A stretch of 43,092 nucleotides of DNA. Source: Kiritimatiellia bacterium (GTDB taxonomy: Bacteria > Verrucomicrobiota > Kiritimatiellia > RFP12 > UBA1067). The notes beneath the pieces were generated by a model, which saw only the letters and a program-made list of their open reading frames with translations, was not told the DNA's origin and ran no database searches. Made by a program: the position numbers and the translations under genes. Location of the stretch: contig JAFTCL010000054.1 in the NCBI GenBank assembly GCA_017454745.1, positions 1 to 43,092 of the forward strand, written 5' to 3'. How positions within the stretch are numbered: position 1 is the first letter of the stretch; each line of letters begins with the position of its first letter. Of this stretch, positions 25,936-35,010 are shown piece by piece.

Positions 25936-26499
25936 ATGTACACTGCATCAGACTTACGCAAGGGACTAAAGATTGAGATCGACGGGCAACCGTGGATTAT
26001 CACCGATTTTGATTTCAGCAAACCTGGGAAAGGCCAGGCGATTTACAACTGCAAGCTCAAGAATATGCTTACCGGATCGACGATGAGCCGCAGTTACCGC
26101 TCAAACGACAAGTTTGAAAAGCCGGAGCTTTCCCAGACCACCATTCGCTTCTCTTACGAGGACGGCAACGCATACGTCTTCTTAAACGACTCGTTTGAAG
26201 AGATCCGGGTGTCCGGAGACGTGCTGGGCGACAAGAAGTATTTCCTCATGGACGACATGGAGGTTGACGCGCTCTTTTTCAACGGCGAGGTGATCGAGGT
26301 TGAATTGCCGAATCTGGTCGAGCGCAAGGTCATCAAGTGCGAGGTGGGGGCCAAAGGCAACACCGCGTCCGGCAAGGTCACCAAGCCGGCGGTGGTAGAA
26401 GGCGGTTACGAACTGCCGGTGCCGCTGTTTGTCAACGAGGGCGACATTATCCGGATCGACACCCGGACCGGCGAATATTCGGACCGGATCCGTTCGTAA
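25936..26499 (+). CDS. efp: Elongation factor P
   Basis: EF-P binds ribosomes stalled at polyproline and speeds peptide-bond formation. The 187-residue product has the three OB/KOW-type domains of normal length. The tip loop reads FSKPGKGQA with a lysine at residue 32, the position that is beta-lysylated by EpmA in the Escherichia-type pathway; the arginine used for rhamnosylation is absent. No epm genes are in the window. The C-terminal signature GDIIRIDTRTGEYSDRI is intact. It is transcribed from its own promoter, divergent from GH127. Confidence 0.97.
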   Translation: MYTASDLRKGLKIEIDGQPWIITDFDFSKPGKGQAIYNCKLKNMLTGSTMSRSYRSNDKFEKPELSQTTIRFSYEDGNAYVFLNDSFEEIRVSGDVLGDKKYFLMDDMEVDALFFNGEVIEVELPNLVERKVIKCEVGAKGNTASGKVTKPAVVEGGYELPVPLFVNEGDIIRIDTRTGEYSDRIRS

Positions 26500-26541
26500 C
26501 CGTCCCGTTGGCGCGGATTTGCAAAAAGTTTAATTGCGCGC

Positions 26542-26570
26542 TTGCAAAGCGTGCCCCTTTTTGTTACACT
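26542..26570 (+). promoter_or_regulatory. Promoter for hisG
   Basis: TTGCAA (26542-26547) and TACACT (26565-26570) are 17 bases apart. The predicted start near 26577 leaves a leader of about 34 bases, too short for a histidine attenuator. Confidence 0.55.
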
Positions 26571-26610
26571 ATTCGCCTGATTTTTTTAACCGATAGCAGG
26601 ATTGTTTGGT

Positions 26611-27480
26611 ATGGCTGTGGTTTTGGGGTTGCCCAAAGGAAGTTTGCAGGAAGCGACTTTCAACATGATGAAAAAGGCGGGATTTAACGTCTCCGCCGCT
26701 TCGCGTTCGTACATGCCCAGCGTGGACGACAAGGATTTGACGTGCCGGCTGATTCGCCCGCAGGAAATTTCCCGTTATGTTGAGTTGGGGTTGCTGGACG
26801 CAGGCATTACCGGTTACGATTGGATTTACGAAAACGGGTCGGACGTGGTGGAAGTGGCCGAGATGTGCTACTCCAAAGCCACTTCGCGGCCGGTTCGCTG
26901 GGTGTTGGCGGTGCCGAACGACTCCCCGTTCCAAAGCGTCAAGGATTTGGAAGGCAAGCGGATCGCCACCGAGGCGGTGGGGCTTACCAAACGTTACCTC
27001 GCCAAGCACGGGGTGAACGCGGAGGTCGAGTTTTCGTGGGGCGCCACGGAAGTTAAGGCCCCGGAACTGGTGGATGCCATTGTGGAGCTTACGGAGACCG
27101 GTTCTTCGCTGCGGGCGAACAAACTGCGCGAGCTCGACACCATTTTGACCTCAACCACCAGGCTGATCGCCAACAAGAAGGCTTGGGAGGATCCGGCGAA
27201 GCGGGCCAAGATCGAGCAGTTGTCGATGTTGCTTCAGGGCGCGTTGGCGGCCGAATCCAGGGTGTTGGTGAAGATGAACGTCCCTGCAGCCTCGTTGGAG
27301 GCGGTGGTTAAGGTGCTGCCTTCGTTGCACGCCCCGACCGTCAACAAGCTGAACGACGAGGGGTGGTTCGCGGTTGAGACGGTGGTGGAGGAGTCCGTGG
27401 TCCGTGACATTGTCCCGCCGTTGCGCGAGGCGGGCGCAACCGGTTTTATCGAGTTGCCGCTCAACAAGGTGATTTTCTAG
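26611..27480 (+). CDS. hisG: ATP phosphoribosyltransferase, long form
   Basis: HisG joins ATP and PRPP in the first step of histidine synthesis. The 289-residue product is the long form, with a periplasmic-binding-like catalytic part ([32 protein letters not shown], the PRPP segment [12 protein letters not shown]) and a C-terminal regulatory domain of about 75 residues ([20 protein letters not shown] and [20 protein letters not shown]). The regulatory domain implies histidine feedback and no need for HisZ. The ATG at 26611 has an AGG site; a TTG at 26602 would add three residues. No other his gene is nearby. A terminator follows. Confidence 0.95.
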   Translation: MAVVLGLPKGSLQEATFNMMKKAGFNVSAASRSYMPSVDDKDLTCRLIRPQEISRYVELGLLDAGITGYDWIYENGSDVVEVAEMCYSKATSRPVRWVLAVPNDSPFQSVKDLEGKRIATEAVGLTKRYLAKHGVNAEVEFSWGATEVKAPELVDAIVELTETGSSLRANKLRELDTILTSTTRLIANKKAWEDPAKRAKIEQLSMLLQGALAAESRVLVKMNVPAASLEAVVKVLPSLHAPTVNKLNDEGWFAVETVVEESVVRDIVPPLREAGATGFIELPLNKVIF

Positions 27481-27501
27481 GCTGTTTGTTGTGAACTAAC
27501 C

Positions 27502-27532
27502 AGCCCCGCCGGTGGTAGGCGCGGGCTTTTTT
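27502..27532 (+). terminator. Intrinsic terminator after hisG
   Basis: AGCCC-CGCC (27502-27510) pairs with GGCGcGGGCT (27518-27526... one bulge) around a short loop, followed by six Ts (27527-27532). It lies 22 bases after the hisG stop and directly before the ribosome site of the small basic gene, so it could act as an attenuating rather than absolute stop. Confidence 0.75.
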
Positions 27533-27545
27533 CAGGAGAAATGCA

Positions 27546-27635
27546 GTGGGTTCGATCAAAAAGAAACGCCGTGCAAAAATGTCGAAGCACAAATACCGTA
27601 AACGCCTGAAATCCTTGCGTCACAAGAACAAGTAA
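27546..27635 (+). CDS. Tiny basic AURKAIP1/COX24-type ribosomal protein
   Basis: This 29-codon gene starts with GTG, with an AGGAG site seven bases upstream, and is too short for usual gene finders. The product has 17 Lys/Arg and 3 His in 29 residues: VGSIKKKRRAKMSKHKYRKR, then LKSLRHKNK. It matches the bacterial AURKAIP1/COX24-domain family (typically GSVIKKRRKKM-KHK--K), which is related to mitochondrial ribosomal protein mS38; related small proteins of this type bind the small ribosomal subunit. The match rests on the KKKRR-KMSKHK core. It sits between the hisG terminator and the TPR lipoprotein gene; its promoter may be hisG's with read-through. Confidence 0.8.
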   Translation: MGSIKKKRRAKMSKHKYRKRLKSLRHKNK

Positions 27636-27648
27636 GGATGGCCTGTTT

Positions 27649-27689
27649 GCATTCGGCGGGCGGGTTTATCCCCGTTTCCGCCGCAATGC
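27649..27689 (+). terminator. Hairpin after the small basic gene
   Basis: GCATT-CGGCGG (27649-27659) pairs with CCGCCGCAATGC (27678-27689) with one bulged base; an inner CGGG/CCCG stem extends it. The T6 run at 27703-27708 is 13 bases too far for a classic terminator, so this may be a partial terminator or an mRNA-stabilising structure. Confidence 0.35.
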
Positions 27690-27725
27690 GGGCGGGTTCG
27701 CGTTTTTTGTGTCAGGATAGACAAA

Positions 27726-29234
27726 ATGAATATTCGCCGATTGGTCTTTAAAAAAATTCCCATCGGGCGGATATTTGTTTTGTCTTTTTTGTTTTTATCC
27801 GCAGGTTGCGGAACTTTGGAGCCGGTAAACACGCTGCCGCTCGAGCGATCGGAGTTGCGCGAGTCCAGGGTCAACGCCATTTTGGCGGAGGCGGCGACGG
27901 TCAACGCCAACAGCGGCCAGACCGAAAAGGAACGGGAGGAGCGCTGGGAGTCGCTGGTGCGCAAGGCGATCGCCGAGGATCCGGATCGGTCCGCCTCGGT
28001 GCTGCTTTTATGCGATTTTCTGGTTCGGCGGCAGAAATCGGCGGAAGCCTGGGAGTTGTGCCGCGAATTTCTTTCCCGCCATCCCTGTGATACCGAAGTG
28101 CTGACTGTCGCCACTGAGTTGGCTTTTTTGAGCCGCGACAAGGAGAAGTTCGGCCATTGTTTGCGGCTGTTGAGGGCGATGCCCGATCCCGATTCCCAAC
28201 TGGTCCGATCGACAGCGTTGGCCGCGTTTGAGCTGGGGTTGGATAATGACGGGTTCTCCTTGTCCAAATCGGCGGTCTGCGATAACGCGGAAAAAAATGA
28301 ATTCTGCAATGAAATCGCCGAAATCGGCACCGGGTTGCTGCGCGACCAGCTTAAGCCGGTGCTTGAAAACAATTTAGCCATCTCCGGTGTGGCTTCGAAC
28401 GAAATCAGGCGGGCCAAATCCCTTTACGATTTTGCCGTTGAACTGTACGGCGACCCGGGCGGAGACTCGGTGGCGCTGGCGTCGATATTCCGGCTTTCGG
28501 CTTCCTGCAGCGCGGCGCTGGGCGATTTGCGGGGCATGGTGGATTGCAACCACCGCGCTTTTCTGCTGGCGGATGATGATTATTTGCCGTTGAGCGAGAT
28601 TGCCGTAGCGTTGGCGACGGCGAAGGACCCGGAATTGAAAAAGCACTTTGATTCGCTGGTCGACGGGCCGGAACGCCGCCTTGAGCGGGGCATGGTGGAG
28701 GCGTACGTCGATTTCTTTTCCGGCCGTGCCGCCCGCGGCGCGGCGCGGGCGTTGGCGCTTTACCGGCAGCTGGTTGAGGATTTCGAGATTCCTCCGGTGC
28801 ATTTTTTCTTTGCCGTAAGCGATATGCTTAGCCGGTCGGGTCGGGGGATGGAATCAATCGAGCTTCTGCGCGATGCGGTTATTCGCCATCCGGAAAGCGG
28901 CACCGCCAAGAACAATCTGGCCTTTTCGCTGTCGGAGCATAATCTGGAGTTGGATCTGGCCGGCCGCTTGGCGGTGCAGGCGTTGGAAGAGGAACCCGAG
29001 TCGCCGGTTGTACTCGACACCATGGCATGGGTGCGGTTTAAGCAGAACCGGGTCTATGAGGCGTTGCAACTGTTGCTGAAGGCGGTTTCTCTGGAAAATG
29101 ACAAAAAAAGCAGCGATCCGGAATTGCTATGGCATTTGCGGGATGTGCTGTTGACCACCGGAAACGAGCCGGAGGCACGGTTGGTAGAAAAAAGTTTACG
29201 ATCAAGGTCTGGCCGCAATGTGGAAACTGATTAA
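27726..29234 (+). CDS. TPR-repeat lipoprotein
   Basis: The 502-residue product has a lipoprotein signal with lipobox LSAGC (C28), so it is anchored in a membrane facing the periplasm. The rest is almost entirely helical with TPR-like pairs, clearest at the C-terminus: ESIELLRDAVIRHPESGTAK, LAGRLAVQALEEEPESPVVL and YEALQLLLKAVSLENDKK. No enzyme motif is seen. It is probably a scaffold. The start has an AGGA site. Its end overlaps the AsmA-like gene by 17 bases, so translation is coupled and the two proteins are likely to work together in the envelope. Confidence 0.8.
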   Translation: MNIRRLVFKKIPIGRIFVLSFLFLSAGCGTLEPVNTLPLERSELRESRVNAILAEAATVNANSGQTEKEREERWESLVRKAIAEDPDRSASVLLLCDFLVRRQKSAEAWELCREFLSRHPCDTEVLTVATELAFLSRDKEKFGHCLRLLRAMPDPDSQLVRSTALAAFELGLDNDGFSLSKSAVCDNAEKNEFCNEIAEIGTGLLRDQLKPVLENNLAISGVASNEIRRAKSLYDFAVELYGDPGGDSVALASIFRLSASCSAALGDLRGMVDCNHRAFLLADDDYLPLSEIAVALATAKDPELKKHFDSLVDGPERRLERGMVEAYVDFFSGRAARGAARALALYRQLVEDFEIPPVHFFFAVSDMLSRSGRGMESIELLRDAVIRHPESGTAKNNLAFSLSEHNLELDLAGRLAVQALEEEPESPVVLDTMAWVRFKQNRVYEALQLLLKAVSLENDKKSSDPELLWHLRDVLLTTGNEPEARLVEKSLRSRSGRNVETD

Positions 29235-31122
29235 ATTTTTCGTTTTTTTATTCAAACTTTTGCTGGCGCTGGTTTTCATCGCCGTTCTGGCGTTGGCGGT
29301 GGCTTTGTACATTGCCGAACGCGGCATACCTGGCCAATGGCTGCGCCGGTTGACCGAAAAAATTTCCAACGAGTCTTATTCGGTAAAGGTCGAACGTGCC
29401 ACGTTCTCGCTGAAGGACGGTTTCCGGATTATTAGGCCGTCGGTCTATATCCACCCAGGTTCGGTAGCATCGAGCCGTTTCGTCTCGGCTGAGGAAATCA
29501 ATCTCGGCGTGTCGCTTGATCCGTCGCTGGGCTGGACCAACCGGATTACCGACGTTACCGTAAAGGGGTTGCTGTTGCCGGAAATTCCCGACCAGATGCC
29601 TAAACCGGAAAAGGAAGACCAGGATTTTGAGCTGCCCAACCTATCCCCGTTCCGGTTGACGCTGGAAAATCCCGACATCTTCGGGATTCGAGCTTCGCGT
29701 TTGGATGGCGTGGTCACGGTGACTTCCCGGCAGGTGGAATTGTCGGAAGCCAAGGTGGCGTGGCTTAACAATGACTGCCCGGAAGGGGTGAACGGGAAGT
29801 TGCTTTTTGACGCATTGCAAAAACAGCTCACCATTAATGTTTCCGGACAGGCGTTGCCGTCTTACATCGTGCCGATCATGGATGCCAAGGTTCTGGACTG
29901 CCCGGAAGTGGCGCTTGAGATGAATGCGTTCCAGTCGGTTCGCCCGCCCGTTCAGGCGGCGGCGGACATTTCGGTTTGCCTCACCAACAGCGATTATACT
30001 TTGTCGTTGCGCATCGACGATCCCAACCCCTGCGTTTACAAAGGCGTGCCGGTGCAGTCGCTTAAGGGCGAGCTTACCGCAGGGATGAAGAGCAGAAAAC
30101 CGTATTTCACCATCGGGCCGTTGGTGGCAAAAGGCGGCGAGCACGGTGAATTGAAGGGGAAGCTCAGCTACAGCGATCACAAATTGACCTTCGACGCCGA
30201 CTCGTCACTGCCGCTGCCTCATGTGTTTGACATTATCGGGATATTGAACCACGGTGAGTTGGATGTCGTGAAATGCGACACTCCGCCAACGTTTGTCGGC
30301 GGCGGGTCGATTGCCACCGAATCCACTAACGCGGTGCAAAACTGGATTAACGGGAAAGTGTCGATGGGCAGCGGAAACATCCTCAACCTGCCGGTGCGTC
30401 AGGCTTCGGCGGAATTTGTGATGAATGCCTACACGGCGCGTTTCGACCGGGTGAGCGGAACCACGCGGGGCGGCGGCAGCGCTAAAGGAACGGTGTCGTT
30501 CCGTTTCCCCGACTTCGATCCGGACCGCTGTGAAGTCTTGACCGATCTCATTCTCAAGGACGTTCCGATCGCAGATTTGGCGAAGATGAGCGGAATCACC
30601 AACGAATTGGTAGGCGTGGTTTCTGGCAGTCTGACCACGTCATCGTTGGTGAACACCAATCAGCTCGGGTCGATTAACGGCGAGGGAAAAGGCGAAATGT
30701 CCGGCGGGGTGATTGCCCAAATGCCGCTCTTCGCGGGTTTGACCGAATATTTGTCTAAACACGTTCCGGGCGTATCGTTTCTGGTGGACCAGTCAAACGG
30801 GTCGATGTCCTTTACTATTACGAACGGCGTGCTGCGCTCGGACTCGGTATTGGTCGAAGGATCGGTGTTCAGCATCAGCGGGTCCGGTACATACAATATT
30901 CCGGAGGACCGGTTGGATTTTTTGGTGCGGGTGAATATATTTAAAAAAGCCTCGTTTTTGGGTAAGATTACCCGTTTGGTGACGGTGCCGGTCACCAAGC
31001 TGCTGTTGGAATTCAAAGTGACCGGTACGCTTCAGAAACCGGAATGGTCATACCACAGCGTGGTTGAAAAAATCACCGATATGTTTTCTACCGAAAAAAC
31101 GAAGGATAAAGAACGGCAATAG
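29218..31122 (+). CDS. AsmA-like inner-membrane-anchored protein
   Basis: The 634-residue product has one N-terminal membrane helix (IKFFVFLFKLLLALVFIAVLAL... about 5-31) and a long beta-rich periplasmic part. The order helix, then ERGIPGQWLRRLTEKISNES with VERATFSLKDGFRI, then a C-terminal block around VGVVSGSLTTSSLVN and AQMPLFAGLTEYLSK, fits the AsmA/DUF3971 superfamily, relatives of which form hydrophobic grooves carrying lipids to the outer membrane. At 634 residues it is short compared with TamB or YhdP. It starts inside the TPR lipoprotein gene, without an independent strong ribosome site. Confidence 0.78.
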   Translation: MWKLIKFFVFLFKLLLALVFIAVLALAVALYIAERGIPGQWLRRLTEKISNESYSVKVERATFSLKDGFRIIRPSVYIHPGSVASSRFVSAEEINLGVSLDPSLGWTNRITDVTVKGLLLPEIPDQMPKPEKEDQDFELPNLSPFRLTLENPDIFGIRASRLDGVVTVTSRQVELSEAKVAWLNNDCPEGVNGKLLFDALQKQLTINVSGQALPSYIVPIMDAKVLDCPEVALEMNAFQSVRPPVQAAADISVCLTNSDYTLSLRIDDPNPCVYKGVPVQSLKGELTAGMKSRKPYFTIGPLVAKGGEHGELKGKLSYSDHKLTFDADSSLPLPHVFDIIGILNHGELDVVKCDTPPTFVGGGSIATESTNAVQNWINGKVSMGSGNILNLPVRQASAEFVMNAYTARFDRVSGTTRGGGSAKGTVSFRFPDFDPDRCEVLTDLILKDVPIADLAKMSGITNELVGVVSGSLTTSSLVNTNQLGSINGEGKGEMSGGVIAQMPLFAGLTEYLSKHVPGVSFLVDQSNGSMSFTITNGVLRSDSVLVEGSVFSISGSGTYNIPEDRLDFLVRVNIFKKASFLGKITRLVTVPVTKLLLEFKVTGTLQKPEWSYHSVVEKITDMFSTEKTKDKERQ

Positions 31123-31179
31123 GCATTTGACGCGGTCGCGTTGCAATGCGCGTGTTTTGGTTTGAAAGAGGGGTGTGAG

Positions 31180-33807
31180 ATGGTTGCAAGGATTGTATTC
31201 GGTTGCGTGGCGGCTGTCGCCACTGTTTGCATGGCCGGGTACCGCTCGGGGGAAATCGCGCTTGAATCGTCATTCGGACATGGCGGCGACATCGCTTGGC
31301 GAATGGCGAGGCTATCCGACGTAAAGGGAGGCGGCGCGGAGATTTCGTCGCCGGATTATGTTGCAACCGGCTGGATGGAGGCGATCGTGCCGGGGACGGT
31401 GCTTAACACCTTGGTTGCGAACGGGGTTTATCCGGAGCCGTATTTTGGGCTTAACAATAAACTTGGCCACGGGATTCCCGACCTCAACGCCGCGGGCCGG
31501 GATTTCTACACCGCGTGGTTCCGCGCCGAATTCAAGGTGCCGCAATCGTTCGACAAAAAGCAGATTTGGCTGCGTTCCGACGGCATCAACTACCGCAGCG
31601 AAATCTGGATCAATTCCCAGCTCGCCGCCGTTACCGCCGGTATGTTTTCCCGTCCCACGGTCAACATCACCCGACTGGTAAAACCCGGCTCTAACATAAT
31701 CGCGGTAAAGGTCTTTCCGGTGGACAGCCCAGGCAGCACCATGCCGAAAAGCTGGGGCGCGGCTAACGAGTTCCATAATGGCGGCAATGGCGAGATCGGC
31801 CGTAATGTGACCATGCTGATGTGCGCTGGATGGGATTTCACCTTTATGGACGGGGTGCGCGACCGCAATGCCGGAATTTGGCGCGAGCCGGTAATCTTCG
31901 CCACGCCCGGAGTTCGGCTGGACTCGCCGTTCGTGCGCAGCAAGGTCAACTGGCCCCAAGGCAATGAGGCCGAGGTGACGCTTTCGGTGGAGTTGCACAA
32001 TCCAGGAAACGGCGGCGCTTCGGGAGAGCTGTCGGCAAAGATCAGCGGTGTCGCCGAGACTTTAAAACGCCAGGTAAAGCTGTATCGCGGGGAAACCCGT
32101 ACCGAAACGTTCACGGTAAAGATCCGCAATCCGCGCATCTGGTGGCCGATTTTCAAAGGGGAGCAGCCGCTTTACCGGGCCACGTTCACTTTCGCCGATC
32201 GCAGCAACCGCGATGAAATCGCGACCGATTTCGGTATTCGGAACGTCACCAGCGATCAAAACACCCCGGACAAATCGCGGCTGTTTTATGTCAACAACCG
32301 CCCGTTTTTCGTTCGCGGGTCAAACTGGATTCCTGATGCCATGCTGCGCACCGACGATGCCAAGTTGGAGGCCGAGATCCGCTACACCGCGCAGTCTGGG
32401 ATCAACATGCTTCGGCTGTGGGGCGGGGGAATCGTCGAGCGCGAAAAATTTTACGAACTGTGCGATAAATACGGCATCTTGGTTTGGCAGGAATTTTGGA
32501 TGACCGGCGATACCCGCCATCCCGACGATCCGTCGGTCTATTTGGCGAACGTCTCCGACGCGGTCAAGCAAATCCGCAACCATCCGTCGTTGGCCTACTA
32601 TGTGGCTTCCAACGAATCGACCATGATATCCGGCACCAAAGAGCTTATCGAATCGCTTGACGGCACGCGGGGGTTCCAGATGCAGTCGGAATGCGACGGC
32701 ATCCACGACGGTTCGCCGTATAAAACCGTGAACCCCATGCGCCATTACGAAAACACCGCCTCCGATCGCGGCAGCCGGGTGGACGGGTTCAACCCCGAAT
32801 ACGGCACCCCGTGTCTGCCCACGTTGGAATGCTTGCGCGAAATGATGGACGAAAAAGACTTGTGGCCGATCAACCGCGAGGTTTGGGATTACCATGACGG
32901 CGACGGCTTCAATATGATTACCACCGATTACAAAACCATGACCGAGGCATACGGGAAGTGTGGCGACATCGGGCAGTATGCGCGTCAAGCCCAGGCGGTG
33001 GGCGCCACCTGCTACCGCGCGATTTGGGAAGTGTGGAACGCCAACAAGCTCAAGTACGGCAAACGCTGGTGCAGCGGAGTTCTCTTCTGGTACCATAACC
33101 CGTGTATTCGCACCACTGGCGGAAGGATGTGGGACTGGTCGCTTGAACCCACCGCCGCGCTTTACTACACTCAAAAGGCGTTGGAACCTTTGCACGCGCA
33201 GTTTGATTATCTGGACAACACCGTTAGCGTGATCAACGATACCCGCAGCGATGCCAACCTTAAAGTGTCCGCTGAACTATACGACTTTAACAGCAAGCTG
33301 GTTAAAAGTTGGACGGGCAAACCCATCAAGGTGCCTGCGGAAGGAGTGGCCGACAATGCGCTTAAGCTGGAGTTCCCTCCTAACCTGACCCAAGTGCACT
33401 TCATAAAACTGGTCTTGTCCGACGTGTCGGGGAAAGCGGTGTCGGACAATTTCTACTGGCGCAGCAACAGCAAGTACGAGGGGCGTAAAACGCTTACCGG
33501 ACCGTGTGCTTCCGGTTTTGAGGACCTTGGCACCAAGTTGGCGAAGACCAAGCTTGACATTGTCAAAAAGGTGGCCAACGGCCGGATCAGCTTGTCGTTC
33601 CGCAACAGCGGAGACGCGGTTGCCTTCATGACCCAGATTAAAATCTTCGGGAATGACGGCAAGTTGTTGCGCCCGACCTTTATGAGCGACAATTTCTTTT
33701 CGTTGTTGCCGGGTGAGACGAAAACGGTTTACGTTGAGCCTCGGCTTATGCCCTCCAGACCCACGTTGACCGTGCAAGCCTGGAATACGCCGGAGTACCG
33801 GTTTTAG
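31180..33807 (+). CDS. GH2 exo-beta-glucosaminidase/mannosidase-like enzyme
   Basis: The 875-residue product has a signal peptide (to about residue 19) and the GH2 order of sugar-binding, immunoglobulin-like and barrel domains. The binding domain shows GWMEAIVPGTVLNTLVANG and FYTAWFRAEFKVPQS. The barrel has NMLRLWGGGIVEREKFYELC and the acid/base glutamate in YVASNEST. The nucleophile candidate is in YRAIWEVWNANK, and the following GRMWDWSLEPTAALYYTQKA and LEPLHAQFDY resemble exo-beta-D-glucosaminidases of the CsxA type more than galactosidases. A substrate such as chitosan oligomers, or mannosides, is therefore inferred. The ATG at 31180 has a GAGGGG site; an upstream TTG frame at 31141 is less likely. 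Confidence 0.85.
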   Translation: MVARIVFGCVAAVATVCMAGYRSGEIALESSFGHGGDIAWRMARLSDVKGGGAEISSPDYVATGWMEAIVPGTVLNTLVANGVYPEPYFGLNNKLGHGIPDLNAAGRDFYTAWFRAEFKVPQSFDKKQIWLRSDGINYRSEIWINSQLAAVTAGMFSRPTVNITRLVKPGSNIIAVKVFPVDSPGSTMPKSWGAANEFHNGGNGEIGRNVTMLMCAGWDFTFMDGVRDRNAGIWREPVIFATPGVRLDSPFVRSKVNWPQGNEAEVTLSVELHNPGNGGASGELSAKISGVAETLKRQVKLYRGETRTETFTVKIRNPRIWWPIFKGEQPLYRATFTFADRSNRDEIATDFGIRNVTSDQNTPDKSRLFYVNNRPFFVRGSNWIPDAMLRTDDAKLEAEIRYTAQSGINMLRLWGGGIVEREKFYELCDKYGILVWQEFWMTGDTRHPDDPSVYLANVSDAVKQIRNHPSLAYYVASNESTMISGTKELIESLDGTRGFQMQSECDGIHDGSPYKTVNPMRHYENTASDRGSRVDGFNPEYGTPCLPTLECLREMMDEKDLWPINREVWDYHDGDGFNMITTDYKTMTEAYGKCGDIGQYARQAQAVGATCYRAIWEVWNANKLKYGKRWCSGVLFWYHNPCIRTTGGRMWDWSLEPTAALYYTQKALEPLHAQFDYLDNTVSVINDTRSDANLKVSAELYDFNSKLVKSWTGKPIKVPAEGVADNALKLEFPPNLTQVHFIKLVLSDVSGKAVSDNFYWRSNSKYEGRKTLTGPCASGFEDLGTKLAKTKLDIVKKVANGRISLSFRNSGDAVAFMTQIKIFGNDGKLLRPTFMSDNFFSLLPGETKTVYVEPRLMPSRPTLTVQAWNTPEYRF

Positions 33808-33818
33808 AAAGGAGCGCC

Positions 33819-34223
33819 ATGAACGCCACAATCGCGATTCCGTTTGAGAACGGACAGATTTTCCAGCATTTCGGCAAATCAAAAGCTTTCAAGATTTACA
33901 CCATTGAGAACGGGCGGATGGCCAATGCCGAAGTACGGGAAACCGATGGGGTGGGACACGATACGCTGGGGCTTTGGCTGGTCCAGCAGGGGGTTGACGC
34001 CGTGATTTGCGGCGGCATCGGTCCCGGCGCGATGGGGGTGTTGGCGGCGGCCGGCATCGCCGCCATGACCGGGGTGGAGGGCCCGGCGGATGATGCCGTC
34101 GCCAGTTTTATCGACGGCTCGCTTACCGCGTCCGCTTCACCAAACTGTGACCATCACGCCGGGGAATGTTCCCCTTGCGGGATCGACGGCGGTTGCGGCG
34201 GTTGCCACCGTTGCGGACACTGA
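33819..34223 (+). CDS. NifX/NifB-type cofactor-binding domain with Cys tail
   Basis: The 134-residue product matches the dinitrogenase iron-molybdenum cofactor biosynthesis domain: TIAIPFENGQIFQHFGKSKA, FKIYTIENG, then DAVICGGIGPGAMGVLAAAGI. Such stand-alone proteins occur in many anaerobes without nitrogenase and are thought to bind Fe-S or Mo-containing clusters. The last 25 residues form an unusual metal-binding tail with six cysteines (C110, C117, C120, C126, C129, C132) and several histidines, ending GGCHRCGH. It is cytoplasmic. It lies 11 bases after the GH2 gene with an AAAGGAG site. No nif gene is in the window. Confidence 0.9.
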   Translation: MNATIAIPFENGQIFQHFGKSKAFKIYTIENGRMANAEVRETDGVGHDTLGLWLVQQGVDAVICGGIGPGAMGVLAAAGIAAMTGVEGPADDAVASFIDGSLTASASPNCDHHAGECSPCGIDGGCGGCHRCGH

Positions 34224-34239
34224 CGTTTTTCCCCACGTT

Positions 34240-34983
34240 CTATCGGCGCGGGAAGAAGAAATGGAAGTATGCCACAATCGCGAAAATTAACACACCGATC
34301 CCGATCATTAGCATACATCCTCGCTCAAACCGCTTTTGCTCCAAATCTTCGTTGTCGGGAGAAATATTCGATAGCGGAGTATGGTTTTCTATTTCATCCG
34401 CTGGAGTGTAATCGGTTTTAGGCCTGTCGTTAGGCGCGTGATTATTTTGCTTGCGTTTTCGCAGTTTGGGTTTATGCGAATTGTCTTTAACCCGTTTCAG
34501 TACAATGATTCGGGGTTCTTTCGCTTGGGGCGGATCGTCCTTTACGACCGGAACTTCCGGCGTTTGCCATCTCGCGTTGCCAAAGCCATAATTTTCGTCC
34601 GGATCTCTGCCGTCAATAAACCTTGGCCCGTACTCTTGCTCCAAATCGCCGGGACCGTGTGCGTCTAGCCATTCGCGATGGCATTGGTCGCAGTACATTC
34701 TCCGGTAGCCGTCGCGCCAAGCGGCTTTGGTGCGACGGTTGTGCTTGAACCATATCCCGCATCCAAAACACCTAAAACGTGCCGGGACCGGGGTTTGCCG
34801 TCCTGATCGGGATCCATTGTCCGAGCGGATAAAACAACGGATTACAATCACCAAAATCACCGCCAACACCGCGTAGATGTAAATCGCTTTGGGATAGGAC
34901 GGCGGGGATTTAATCAGTTCGCAAAAGGCGTCCCACCTTTCAAGAAGTAAACTCTGGCAATAGTCGGCAACTTGGAAAAACAT
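34240..34983 (-). CDS. Hypothetical two-TM protein with a zinc-ribbon motif
   Basis: I do not recognise this 247-residue protein. It has a membrane helix at about 34-51 (IYIYAVLAVILVIVIRCFI), then a Cys4-type site made of C72/C75 (RCFGCGIWF) and C98/C101-H102 (YCDQCHREWL), a long polar Lys/Pro/Asn-rich middle (about 110-215) and a second membrane helix at about 222-243 (CMLMIGIGVLIFAIVAYFHF) ending in PRR. The ribbon resembles small metal sites of HNH-like or RING-like type, but no catalytic motif is seen. Codon use and composition are more AT-rich than its neighbours. It converges with the NifX-like gene. The start is not supported by a ribosome site. Confidence 0.55.
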   Translation of the reverse strand: MFFQVADYCQSLLLERWDAFCELIKSPPSYPKAIYIYAVLAVILVIVIRCFIRSDNGSRSGRQTPVPARFRCFGCGIWFKHNRRTKAAWRDGYRRMYCDQCHREWLDAHGPGDLEQEYGPRFIDGRDPDENYGFGNARWQTPEVPVVKDDPPQAKEPRIIVLKRVKDNSHKPKLRKRKQNNHAPNDRPKTDYTPADEIENHTPLSNISPDNEDLEQKRFERGCMLMIGIGVLIFAIVAYFHFFFPRR

Positions 34984-35010
34984 AAAGATTCGAACGAGAA
35001 CGCCGTTGTG

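Noticed and set aside
27541..27600. ATG at 27541 as the start of the small gene
   Set aside because: It is in a different frame from the conserved KKKRR-KMSKHK sequence and soon meets a stop. The GTG at 27546 has better spacing to AGGAG.
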